Origin: an uncultured Christensenella sp.
Lineage (GTDB): Bacteria; Bacillota; Clostridia; Christensenellales; Borkfalkiaceae
Assembly: GCA_910585785.1 (NCBI GenBank)
Contig: CAJUEV010000017.1
Coordinates: forward strand, 1 to 23,675
Reading direction: 5' to 3'
DNA: 23,675 bases
This document shows, in pieces, positions 1-6,550 of the stretch. The position numbers and the translations under genes were made by a program. The notes below the pieces were generated by a model, which worked only from the letters and a program-made list of their open reading frames with translations, was not told where the DNA came from and made no database searches. Position 1 is the stretch's first letter; each line of letters starts with the position of its first letter.

Positions 1-10
1 CTCTCCGCCA
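1..10 (+). tRNA. 3' end of a tRNA gene, probably tRNA-Ser (partial)
   Basis: The first ten bases, CTCTCCGCCA, look like the 3' side of an acceptor stem, a G discriminator base and an encoded CCA end. A CTCTCC arm with discriminator G is typical of bacterial tRNA-Ser. A terminator hairpin follows at once, and the same core recurs at 6571-6579 at the far end of the mobile element. The body of the tRNA is outside the window, so the identity is an inference. Confidence 0.5.
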
Positions 11-28
11 AAAGAAACCTAAAACGAA
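3..28. other. attL, left attachment junction of the integrated element
   Basis: The core CTCCGCCAA (3-11) is followed, after a short spacer, by the arm AACCTAAAACGAA (16-28). The same core is at 6571-6579. The arm is the exact reverse complement of TTCGTTTTAGGTT at 6551-6563. Joining the element-side halves of both junctions gives a site of about 46 bp with perfect 13-bp inverted arms, the size and symmetry of an attP for a large serine integrase. The other half of this junction, inside the tRNA gene, lies before the window. Confidence 0.65.
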
Positions 29-65
29 CCACTATTTTAAGTGTTCGGGTTAGGTTTTTTATTTT
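15..65 (+). terminator. Rho-independent terminator after the tRNA, supplied by the element
   Basis: The stem AACCTAA (16-22) pairs with TTAGGTT (50-56), with extra pairing of CGAAC and GTTCG inside, and a run of T residues follows. It lies directly after the tRNA CCA end but on the element side of the junction. The element therefore appears to give the interrupted tRNA gene a new terminator, replacing the native one now displaced to 6583-6632. Confidence 0.7.
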
Positions 66-183
66 ACTGTTTATCGTTTTACATAGTGCCGTGTAACGCC
101 GTTATATTGCCGCTATAACGCTTTTCGTGTGTTCGGCGGTAAATCTCTCAATCACGCACAAACGGCGGTTTATGCCGCGAAAG

Positions 184-325
184 CCGCTTGACGTGAGAAA
201 GGGGCGTGTTAGGCTGGAACGCCAAAGGCAAACCAAAACCCGACAGATTTATTTAATCGGTCGGGTTGCAGCGTTTCGCCCTTATTTGCCTATATACACG
301 CCCCTGCGAGGCTCACGTCAAGCGG
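184..325. repeat. Nested long inverted repeat near attL
   Basis: The arm CCGCTTGACGTGAG (184-197) pairs perfectly with 312-325. Inside it GGGGCGTGT (201-209) pairs with 296-304. The centre holds a further stem, AACCCGAC with GTCGGGTT, plus GATT/AATC next to the loop. The element would fold into one long branched hairpin. No credible gene occupies 66-357; the small ORFs there are by-products of the palindrome. A smaller hairpin (GTTATA/TATAAC near 108-120) lies to its left. It could be a replication origin, a structured RNA or a recombination enhancer; the sequence does not decide. Confidence 0.65.
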
Positions 326-357
326 AACGTGGAATAAATAGCCGTGATTGTATGTCT

Positions 358-1863
358 TTATACATACATTTCTATCTCAAATTCGTATTGCATAAGATTT
401 GTTCTAAACGGCACTTTGAAAGATAATTTTACCGTTTTCGAGCAAATTAAAAAGTCCCGATTGTCGTTGTCGGGACTTTGCATTATGGGACTGTTGTATA
501 TGATTTGTATTTTATCGTCAAACAATATTATTTGTTTTACAAGGCTGTTTATTAGGAATTTCGGCTCTAACCGTAACGCTTCTATGTAAAACGCTTTTAT
601 TTGGTCTTTGTCGAGCATTGCAACCGTTTTGCTTTTCTCAATGGCGATTTGCTTTTCGAGTTCGGATTTACGGGTTTCGAGTTCGCGCATACGTTTCATA
701 ACCGTATTAGTCGTACCGCCGTTTTCAATAGCGGTCATTATGTTTTGTATGGCGTTTTCAGTAGTACGCTGTTCTTTAAGTAGCAAATTCAATACTACGT
801 TTGCTTGCGCTTGACGTTCTTGCTCGTGCATTAAGCCGTTTACAATGTAGTCAAGGTTATTGCACTTTTGAAAATGTTCGATTACGCTTTCAAGCACGAT
901 TTTTTCGATTACGTCTTTGCGTATCGCTTGCTTATGGCAATCGGTCAAATGTTCTTTACGCCCACGGCATTTATAGTAGTATTTCCGTTCGCCATTGCGC
1001 GCTGTGCCGTTTTCACCCGTAACGGTCATACCGCAGTAGCCGCATATAATTTTGTCTTTAAGCAAATACGTTACTTCGTCGCTGTGTTTACCGTATTGGT
1101 TATTCAATACTTTGGCGCGAACTTTATTGAAAGTTTCGGTATCTACGATTTGCGGATAAATATTCGTAAATATTTCGCCGTTATGTCTATAAATACCCGA
1201 ATACTTTTCGTTTTTGAGTATTTTATATACGGTATTTCGCGCAAACGGTTTATTACGGTTTAATATGCCTTTTGATGTCAATTCCTTGATTATATCCTTG
1301 ACATATACGCCTATGGAATACTGTTTGTAAATGTATCTTACAACATCAGCACGGTCTTGGTCTATGACTACTTTATGATTTTCCACTTTGTAACCGTAAA
1401 GCAAATAACCGCCCGTAAAGTTGCCTTTACTGCGTGTTTCACGCATACCGCGTTTTACCTTTTGCGAAAGTTCGGCTGAATAGTATTCGGCATAGCCCTC
1501 TAACATACTTTCGAGTATGATTGCTTCGGGACTGTCGGGAATATATTCGGTAGCCGATACTACTTTAACGCCGTTGTCTTTAAGCGTTTTCTTGTGCATA
1601 GCCGTTTCGTACTTGTTACGGGAAAAGCGGTCGAATTTGTAAACAAGCACGATTTGAAATGTCCGCTTTGCGCTGTCTTTAATCATACGCTGGAAATCGG
1701 GGCGGTTATCGTTCGTACCCGTCATAGCACGGTCTATGTAGGTATCGAGTATAACAATGTCGTTGGACTTTGCATACTCGTTGCAAACACGAAGTTGACC
1801 TTCTATGCTTTGCTCGGTTTGGTTGTCGCTTGAATAGCGACAGTAGATTACTGCGGTTTTCAT
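358..1863 (-). CDS. Large serine recombinase (site-specific integrase)
   Basis: The 501-residue protein catalyses integration and excision of the element through a 5'-phosphoserine DNA intermediate. The N-terminal resolvase domain shows YCRYSS with nucleophile Ser11, then DRAMTGTNDNRPDF near residues 44-57 and KFDRFSRN near 76-83. A recombinase domain follows (about 160-260), then a zinc ribbon with C274, C277, C299 and C309, and a charged coiled-coil stretch (about 370-430). The reading frame is open 62 codons further upstream, but ATG at 1863 starts the canonical MKTAVIYCRYSS N-terminus and has an AAAGGAG site 11 bases before it. It is encoded next to attL, as expected for an integrase. A terminator-like hairpin sits inside the last 40 codons. 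Confidence 0.92.
   Translation of the reverse strand: MKTAVIYCRYSSDNQTEQSIEGQLRVCNEYAKSNDIVILDTYIDRAMTGTNDNRPDFQRMIKDSAKRTFQIVLVYKFDRFSRNKYETAMHKKTLKDNGVKVVSATEYIPDSPEAIILESMLEGYAEYYSAELSQKVKRGMRETRSKGNFTGGYLLYGYKVENHKVVIDQDRADVVRYIYKQYSIGVYVKDIIKELTSKGILNRNKPFARNTVYKILKNEKYSGIYRHNGEIFTNIYPQIVDTETFNKVRAKVLNNQYGKHSDEVTYLLKDKIICGYCGMTVTGENGTARNGERKYYYKCRGRKEHLTDCHKQAIRKDVIEKIVLESVIEHFQKCNNLDYIVNGLMHEQERQAQANVVLNLLLKEQRTTENAIQNIMTAIENGGTTNTVMKRMRELETRKSELEKQIAIEKSKTVAMLDKDQIKAFYIEALRLEPKFLINSLVKQIILFDDKIQIIYNSPIMQSPDNDNRDFLICSKTVKLSFKVPFRTNLMQYEFEIEMYV
446..479 (-). terminator. Terminator-like hairpin inside the recombinase 3' end
   Basis: On the minus strand a 10-bp perfect stem (470-479 with 451-460, core GTCCCGA) with a 9-base loop is followed by TTTTT. 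It lies about 90-120 bases before the recombinase stop codon. It may act as an early terminator, or the ORF may have been extended through an older gene end. Confidence 0.4.
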
Positions 1864-1960
1864 AATTTTCAAAACTCCTTTTGAATTGTATTTTTGTCTT
1901 TCGACAAGGGGCGATCTAAACGGAAACGCAAAATATAGTTTATTCGTTTGCTCGCTTATT

Positions 1961-2014
1961 CCTTGCCGGTCAAGGGTTGCCGCAAGGCAATGCACTTTAC
2001 CCTTGACAGCAAGG
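1961..2014. repeat. Hairpin between the Rep stop and the recombinase start
   Basis: CCTTGC plus GTCAAGGGT (1961-1977) pairs with ACCCTTGAC plus GCAAGG (1999-2014), and a small internal hairpin TGCC-GCAA-GGCA sits in the loop. It fills most of the 190-bp gap between rep and the recombinase. There is no T-run on either side, so it is not an ordinary terminator. It could control read-through into the recombinase gene or form part of a nicking origin. Confidence 0.55.
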
Positions 2015-2055
2015 GCGTTTTCGTTTACGCTCCGCACGGCGAAAGACAAAATACG

Positions 2056-2958
2056 TCAATTTGCTTTGGGCATTTGCGCTAATACTTCGGGCGACGACGC
2101 TTTGCCCCATACTACGCCGTCTTTGTCTATACAAGTGAAATCGTCGAATAACAGTATTTTTCTTTCTTCTTTTCCTATCGGGCAAACTACGTCATCGGCA
2201 AGTATATTGCAGTCTATGTATTCGGGCAAATCGCCGCCGTATATAAGCCGTTCGCCGCTCTTTTCTATGTATTTGAGTACATATTTGACGGCAACGTCTA
2301 AATTAAACGGACATATCTCTTTGAAATCGTTTCGCCCGTAACGCTCCGCAAAATGAGTGTTTTGCAATATAGTTTGCTTGCGGTGTTTTCGGGTGTCGTA
2401 ATCGGTAACGGTTTCGAGTGTGCCTATCATTTGCGGAATAACGAATATGCCGTGAAAATGCAATCGTTCGTTTTTAGAACGCTCCCATACGCCTATATAC
2501 TTCCACCCTTTACGGCTTACAAGGTGTTTCAACGTATTACCTAACGACTTTTTAAAACTTTGCTCGTCGTGTTTTGCGCTATCGAAAGTGAAAGTTACGA
2601 AATAGTCCCATTGCCGTTGCGTATATACTTTGCGCCATAATCTCGTATTACGTTTTGCGGCGTTATTCCGCTTGCGCTCAATATTTTGCTCGGTGTATTC
2701 CTTTGCTTGCTCGGCGGTTTCAAATGCGCTTTGCAATTTCTCGGCAATATACTTTTTACGTTCTCTTTTCGGTAGGCTTTGGCTCTCTTTATATGCCGTT
2801 TCAAACTTGGCTTTTCGTTCCGTTTGTTCGGGCGTGGGAATAGGCTTTGACTGCCTTTTACACCCTTTGCCGTGTGGGTAGTTCTCTTTCGGTATGCCTA
2901 TGTAATGACTACTGTCAAAATATACTTTTGTGTCGGGGTAGTTCTTTGTTTCGTCCAT
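2056..2958 (-). CDS. Rolling-circle replication initiator (HUH endonuclease, REP ORF2/G2P-like)
   Basis: The 300-residue protein carries the three hallmarks of HUH replication nucleases. Motif 1 is FVTFTFD (120-126), motif 2 is RLHFHG with the metal-binding H167 and H169, and motif 3 is KYVLKY with candidate catalytic Tyr226 followed by Lys229 and a second tyrosine at 230. Such proteins nick one strand at a double-strand origin, stay bound to the 5' end and prime rolling-circle copying. The N-terminal 110 residues are basic and charged, with no recognised domain. The ATG at 2958 has GAAAGGAG upstream, overlapping the end of the small ORF at 2963, so the two are probably translated together. 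The two tyrosines four residues apart recall phage-type initiators more than simple plasmid Reps. Confidence 0.85.
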   Translation of the reverse strand: MDETKNYPDTKVYFDSSHYIGIPKENYPHGKGCKRQSKPIPTPEQTERKAKFETAYKESQSLPKRERKKYIAEKLQSAFETAEQAKEYTEQNIERKRNNAAKRNTRLWRKVYTQRQWDYFVTFTFDSAKHDEQSFKKSLGNTLKHLVSRKGWKYIGVWERSKNERLHFHGIFVIPQMIGTLETVTDYDTRKHRKQTILQNTHFAERYGRNDFKEICPFNLDVAVKYVLKYIEKSGERLIYGGDLPEYIDCNILADDVVCPIGKEERKILLFDDFTCIDKDGVVWGKASSPEVLAQMPKAN

Positions 2959-2962
2959 ACTG

Positions 2963-3103
2963 TTACGCTCCTTTCGATTGGTTATTTGACAGTTTCAAAA
3001 TGTTAGCGAACAAGGTTTCAAAAAATGTGCGCCGTTCGCTCTCGCTCAACGCTTGAATACTCGGCTGTCCGATTGTTTCTACCGCTAATTCCGTTTTTAA
3101 CAT
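2963..3103 (-). CDS. Small ORF (46 aa) upstream of rep, function unknown
   Basis: It reads MLKTELAVETIGQPSIQ... and ends with SNNQSKGA. The ATG at 3103 has an AAGGAG site about ten bases upstream. Its stop codon lies four bases before the rep start, and its last codons (AAAGGAGCG) contain the rep ribosome binding site, so it is arranged as the first gene of a rep operon. The composition (a short helix-prone segment with SESERRTFF) would suit a small DNA-binding or copy-control protein, but no family is recognised. Confidence 0.6.
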   Translation of the reverse strand: MLKTELAVETIGQPSIQALSESERRTFFETLFANILKLSNNQSKGA

Positions 3104-3145
3104 TTTTGTTTTTGCTCCTTGCCGCTGTTATTGTTGCGTGGGTAT

Positions 3146-3174
3146 AGTGTAGCGTTTTTCGGTTTGAAATGTAA
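3146..3174 (-). promoter_or_regulatory. Candidate promoter for the small ORF-rep-recombinase operon
   Basis: The minus strand reads TTACAT (3174-3169), a 17-base spacer, then TACACT (3151-3146), about 43 bases upstream of the ATG at 3103. The match to consensus is moderate. It lies between the hairpin array and the operon. Confidence 0.4.
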
Positions 3175-3249
3175 CATACTCAATCCGTACAGTTTTCTAA
3201 CTCGCCCGTGTAGTTTCAGAACAAACACAATATTTACCTATACCGCGCC

Positions 3250-3514
3250 TATACTGTAAATCTCAAACTCGACAGTTTTTGTCGAGTTTGAAAAAGTTTC
3301 TCAAACTTTTTTCGTGGGTAGTTTACCACCCAAATGTGCAAGTTTTTTTCACCTTTGAAAAAATAGTTTTGACTTTTTCGCTCGTATTGTAATTCTCAAA
3401 TAGGAAAGCTTTTTGCCTATTTGAAAAAGTTTTTTACCGTTTTTCGGGTGTATTGTAACCGTCAAACTCGCAAGTTTTTTTCGACTTTGAAAAAGTTTTA
3501 CAAGAAAATTTTAT
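3250..3514. repeat. Four tandem 66-bp units, each with a hairpin (putative origin or regulatory array)
   Basis: Four hairpins start at 3264, 3331, 3397 and 3463, spaced 67, 66 and 66 bases. Each unit reads roughly TTGTAA, three variable bases, CAAA plus a variable stem, loop, partner stem plus TTTG, then AAAAAGTTTT and a T-run ending in TTTTCG. The CAAA/TTTG ends are kept while the inner stems differ: CTCGACA with TGTCGAG in unit 1 and TAGG with CCTA in unit 3, both fully paired. Units 2 and 4 pair with one mismatch each. Period and pairing are kept while sequence changes, so structure seems to be under selection. The array lies just upstream of the rep operon and could be iterons or origin strand hairpins. 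No gene is seen across 3104-3999. Confidence 0.75.
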
Positions 3515-3622
3515 AAAGATTTTCGGGAAAAGTGAATGACATCGCTTGCCGCTTTACTGCACTTTTAACGGCTTTACTTGCCATAAACTTGATGACGGTT
3601 GACATCACTTGACATTATAAAA

Positions 3623-3644
3623 CACCGCAAGAAAAATTGCGGTG
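3623..3644 (-). terminator. Small hairpin, possible leftward terminator
   Basis: CACCGCAA (3623-3630) pairs perfectly with TTGCGGTG (3637-3644) around a six-base loop. On the minus strand it is followed by TTTTAT. It would stop leftward transcription coming from the structured region before the 66-bp array. Confidence 0.4.
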
Positions 3645-3713
3645 CTGTAACGGTTTACAAACGGTAGGTAAAAAGCGGCGTTTCGGGGAACGCAAGCGGA
3701 CTATACTCGGCAG

Positions 3714-3807
3714 TAAAAAGCAAGTAACGGGCGGCAACGTAAAAAAATCGGGCGTGCGCAAGGGGTTTACCGCGCCGCCCGATTTTCGTTGCCGCCCTTG
3801 CTTTTTA
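3714..3807. repeat. Long three-block hairpin (94 bases)
   Basis: Three perfect stems stack: TAAAAAGCAA (3714-3723) with 3798-3807, GGGCGGCAACG (3729-3739) with 3787-3797, and AAAATCGGGCG (3744-3754) with 3776-3786. That is 32 base pairs closed by a 21-base loop. The right arm is continuous; the left arm carries two bulges of 5 and 4 bases, GTAAC and TAAA. The asymmetric design is unlike a terminator and resembles a structured RNA or a single-strand origin of a rolling-circle replicon. Confidence 0.75.
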
Positions 3808-3846
3808 GCGGTCGCTGTCGGTTTTCTTTTTTCGGTTGTGTTTGTT

Positions 3847-3907
3847 TGTGGCGGGTGCTTGACGGCGAGCGATAGCGAGCCGCTTGTTATATCAAGCACC
3901 CGCCACA
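3847..3907. repeat. 16-bp-stem hairpin upstream of the restriction operon
   Basis: TGTGGCGGGTGCTTGA (3847-3862) pairs perfectly with 3892-3907. The loop contains GCGAGC-GATA-GCGAGC and CGCTTG. It lies about 30 bases before the promoter of the methyltransferase operon. A partial copy of its left half recurs outside the element at 6695-6726. Confidence 0.7.
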
Positions 3908-3938
3908 GTGCCATTTTAGTTTTGACTATGCTATATGC

Positions 3939-3967
3939 TTGAAAAAATCTTTTGTTTTTGCTATAAT
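3939..3967 (+). promoter_or_regulatory. Promoter of the restriction-modification operon
   Basis: TTGAAA (3939-3944), a 17-base spacer and a perfect TATAAT (3962-3967) lie about 33 bases upstream of the methyltransferase ATG. The GGAG site at 3987-3990 lies nine bases before that ATG. Confidence 0.8.
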
Positions 3968-3999
3968 AGTTTTGTATACAACGATTGGAGTACATACCT

Positions 4000-5019
4000 A
4001 TGTTAAAAAGTATAGAATTATTTGCAGGTGCTGGCGGCTTGGCTCTCGGTTTGGAACAAGCAGGGTTTGAGCATATAGGACTTGTGGAATTTGATAAAAG
4101 CGCCGCAAATACTCTCATTTTTAATAGACCGCAATGGAAAGTATTATGTGAAGATATAGCCGTTACGACGCAAAAAGATTTGGAAAAAGAATTTAACATC
4201 AAAAAAGGCGAATTAGATTTGCTGTCGGGCGGCGCACCGTGTCAGTCATTTAGTTATGCTGGGAAAAGGCTTGGTTTACAAGATGTGCGTGGCACAATGT
4301 TTTATCATTACGCTACTTTTTTGGAAAAATTACAACCGAAAATGTTTTTATTTGAGAATGTGCGCGGTCTTTTAACTCACGACAAAGGCAAAACATATCA
4401 AACCATATTAACAATTTTTCAAGAACAAGGGTACAAAACTATGCACACGGTACTTAATGCGTGGGATTACGGCGTACCGCAAAAACGTGAACGACTTATT
4501 ACTGTTGGAATACGTAACGATTTAGTAAATCAATGTTCTTTTACATTTCCGCAAAAACACGATTACCGCCCCGTTATGCGAGATGTAAAACTTGATACAA
4601 ACCCGTCAAAAGACGAGTGCGAAAGATATTCAGAATACAAAGAAAAAATATTTGCATTAGTTCCGCCCGGTGGTTATTGGCGTGATATAGAACCCGAAAT
4701 CGCAAAAGAATATATGAAAACTTGTTGGTATATGGGCGGCGGTCGAACGGGAATTTTACGCCGTATAGGTTTAGACGAGCCGTCATTAGCGGTTTTAACA
4801 AGTCCGGGTATGAAACAAACCGATAGATGCCACCCGATAGAAGTCCGACCGTTTTCCTATCGTGAAAATGCTCGAATACAAACTTTCCCCGACACTTGGG
4901 GTTTTTGGGGCAAACTTTCGGAAAAGTACAAACAAGTTGGAAATGCCGTTCCCGTGAATTTAGCGAAAGAAATAGGAATAGCAATAAAAAACACATTGGA
5001 GGAAATCAATGATGACTGA
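4000..5019 (+). CDS. DNA (cytosine-5-)-methyltransferase of a type II restriction-modification system
   Basis: The 339-residue enzyme moves a methyl group from S-adenosylmethionine to C5 of cytosine in the recognition site, protecting host DNA from the partner endonuclease. The C5 motifs run in order: FAGAGGLALGLEQAGF (motif I, 8-23), GGAPCQSFS with catalytic Cys81 (motif IV), FENV (118-121, motif VI), VPQKRERL (159-166, motif VIII) and QVGNAVP (312-318, motif X). The target-recognition region lies between about 175 and 290 and includes SPGMKQTDRCHP. The frame is open to a TTG at 3985, but ATG at 4000 has the GGAG site and starts right at MLKSIELFAG. The next gene overlaps its end. Given that partner, a GGWCC- or GGNCC-type target is a reasonable inference, not seen directly. 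Confidence 0.93.
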   Translation: MLKSIELFAGAGGLALGLEQAGFEHIGLVEFDKSAANTLIFNRPQWKVLCEDIAVTTQKDLEKEFNIKKGELDLLSGGAPCQSFSYAGKRLGLQDVRGTMFYHYATFLEKLQPKMFLFENVRGLLTHDKGKTYQTILTIFQEQGYKTMHTVLNAWDYGVPQKRERLITVGIRNDLVNQCSFTFPQKHDYRPVMRDVKLDTNPSKDECERYSEYKEKIFALVPPGGYWRDIEPEIAKEYMKTCWYMGGGRTGILRRIGLDEPSLAVLTSPGMKQTDRCHPIEVRPFSYRENARIQTFPDTWGFWGKLSEKYKQVGNAVPVNLAKEIGIAIKNTLEEINDD

Positions 5020-5767
5020 CAGTTACATTATCACGTTTATCAATCAAACCGATTTTGAAAATCACGTTGCAAAAACAATAGCAAGTTATAACGAAACATT
5101 GAAATCGGTCAATCTTGCTAAATTTAACAGTAATATTATCGACCCCATAAAATTGACTTTTGATAAAGCATTGTTCAAAAAGTCGATGGAAGAAATAATT
5201 GAATTGGAAATACATAGACAACGCGATAAATCGAATACAAACGCTATCGGTTATTTTCATCAATATATGTTTAAGTACATAGCAAATTGCGAAGTGCCGC
5301 CACACGGTTTTGACGTTATTGTTACACAAAAAGACGGCACGAAAATTTATGTTGAAATGAAAAACAAACACAATACTATGAACTCATCGTCGGGTCAAAA
5401 AACATATATCGGTATGCAAAATCAAATTTTGAACCACCCGAATGATATGTGTTTTCTCGTTGAAACAATAGCGAAACGCTCTCAAAATATAGTGTGGCGT
5501 TGTTCGGTAAACAATAAGCCTGTTGCACACGACAAAATTCGGCGTGTATCAATGGACAAATTTTATGAAATCGTTACAGGTATTCACGACGCTTTCTATC
5601 AAGTTTGTAAGCAATTACCTATTACGATAGAAAAGTTGATTAAAACCGATGTAGTCGATACAGTCGAAAAAGATACCGTTATTGACGAGTTAAAAGCGAA
5701 AAACCCCGATTTGTTAAAGGCAATTTATTTGCTTGCATTTGAAACATACAACGGTTTTGTTATGTAG
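5009..5767 (+). CDS. Type II restriction endonuclease, Eco47II-like
   Basis: The 252-residue protein begins inside the last codons of the methyltransferase; GGAGG at 4998-5002 serves ATG 5009 or 5012. The N-terminal stretch with LAKFNSNIIDPIKLTFD (36-52) and the general layout recall the Eco47II family, which cuts GGWCC. A PD-(D/E)XK core is visible as GFDVIV with Asp102, then KIYVEMKNKHNT with Glu116 and Lys118. The overlap couples its translation to the methyltransferase, so protection is made first. The family call rests on remembered motifs; the restriction role is well supported by the core and by the partner gene. Confidence 0.78.
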   Translation: MMTDSYIITFINQTDFENHVAKTIASYNETLKSVNLAKFNSNIIDPIKLTFDKALFKKSMEEIIELEIHRQRDKSNTNAIGYFHQYMFKYIANCEVPPHGFDVIVTQKDGTKIYVEMKNKHNTMNSSSGQKTYIGMQNQILNHPNDMCFLVETIAKRSQNIVWRCSVNNKPVAHDKIRRVSMDKFYEIVTGIHDAFYQVCKQLPITIEKLIKTDVVDTVEKDTVIDELKAKNPDLLKAIYLLAFETYNGFVM

Positions 5768-5776
5768 GCGGTTATT

Positions 5777-6547
5777 ATGGATAGAGATTTTATTGTAAAC
5801 GAGATAAAAGAGTTAATCAATAGAGGAAATGATGTTCTCAACTCAAAATTGGATGTCAATGGCATTGCGGGAACTTCCCACTATGTAAATTGTTCATTAT
5901 TTCAAGATTGGTTTACCAAAACAAAATTTTTATTAGGGAAATGCCTTTGCCCAGACAATGATTTTTATCATAAAATTTGCGATTTAGAGAATTATACTGT
6001 TCCGAACACTAAAAGCATTATAAATTTGCTTAATACAATTTTGGAGTATGAAGCAAAGGGCGTTCTCACTTTCAATAATAGTGATAATACTTCAATGTCA
6101 ATCCAAACATTATATAATATTTTGGAACGATTTAACGATATTGTTAAGCAACTGCGTAAAAGATATGATAACCGTCCTACTCTTGATGTTATTGACGAAT
6201 ATGATGTTCAAGATTTATTACATTGCTTATTAAAAATCTTTTATGACGATATTCGCAAAGAAGAATGGACGCCAAGTTATGCTGGTAAATGTTCTCGCCA
6301 AGATTTTCTAATTAAAAAGGAAAAATGTGTAATAGAAACAAAGAAAACTCGCCAAGGTTTAACGGAAAAAGAATTAGGCGATGAATTAATTATTGATATA
6401 TCACGATATAAAATACACCCAGATTGCTTATCTCTTGTTTGTTTCATTTATGACCCTGATGGTAGGATTTCAAACCCTATCGGCTTTATTGATGATTTAG
6501 AAAAGGCAAATGACGGTTTTGTAAAAGTCATAATAAACCCGAATTAA
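5777..6547 (+). CDS. Second PD-(D/E)XK nuclease, DpnII/MboI-type domain, in the restriction operon
   Basis: The 256-residue protein starts nine bases after the endonuclease stop. Residues 1-135 are mostly helical with no recognised domain. The C-terminal part has DVQDLLHCLLKIFYDDI (143-159), then a nuclease core: SRQDFLIK with Asp176 and CVIETKKT with Glu187 and Lys189, followed by a conserved-looking ELGDELIIDISRYK (199-212). This matches the REase_DpnII-MboI type of domain seen in many stand-alone defence genes. It may be a second nuclease with its own specificity, a helper of the Eco47II-like enzyme, or a separate anti-phage effector carried as cargo. The stop codon is three bases before the attP arm. 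The ribosome binding site is weak (AGGCGG). Confidence 0.72.
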   Translation: MDRDFIVNEIKELINRGNDVLNSKLDVNGIAGTSHYVNCSLFQDWFTKTKFLLGKCLCPDNDFYHKICDLENYTVPNTKSIINLLNTILEYEAKGVLTFNNSDNTSMSIQTLYNILERFNDIVKQLRKRYDNRPTLDVIDEYDVQDLLHCLLKIFYDDIRKEEWTPSYAGKCSRQDFLIKKEKCVIETKKTRQGLTEKELGDELIIDISRYKIHPDCLSLVCFIYDPDGRISNPIGFIDDLEKANDGFVKVIINPN

Positions 6548-6550
6548 AAA

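Noticed and set aside
127..589. Two plus-strand ORFs near the left end
   Set aside because: The first lies over the long inverted repeat and the second is antisense to the recombinase 3' end; neither shows a family-like sequence.
1864..2049. N-terminal extension of the serine recombinase
   Set aside because: The open frame has no good start, crosses a hairpin and precedes the canonical MKTAVIYCRYSS start, which has its own ribosome binding site.
3250..3514. The evenly spaced repeats as a CRISPR array
   Set aside because: The 66-bp units are degenerate, the conserved parts are split around variable palindromes, and there are only four units with no cas genes nearby.
3985..3999. TTG start five codons upstream for the methyltransferase
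   Set aside because: It overlaps the GGAG site that serves ATG 4000, and the family N-terminus starts at MLKSIELFAG.
3615..4202. Long ORFs on both strands over the non-coding centre of the element
   Set aside because: They cross the large palindromes and the methyltransferase promoter, have low-complexity translations and lack ribosome binding sites.
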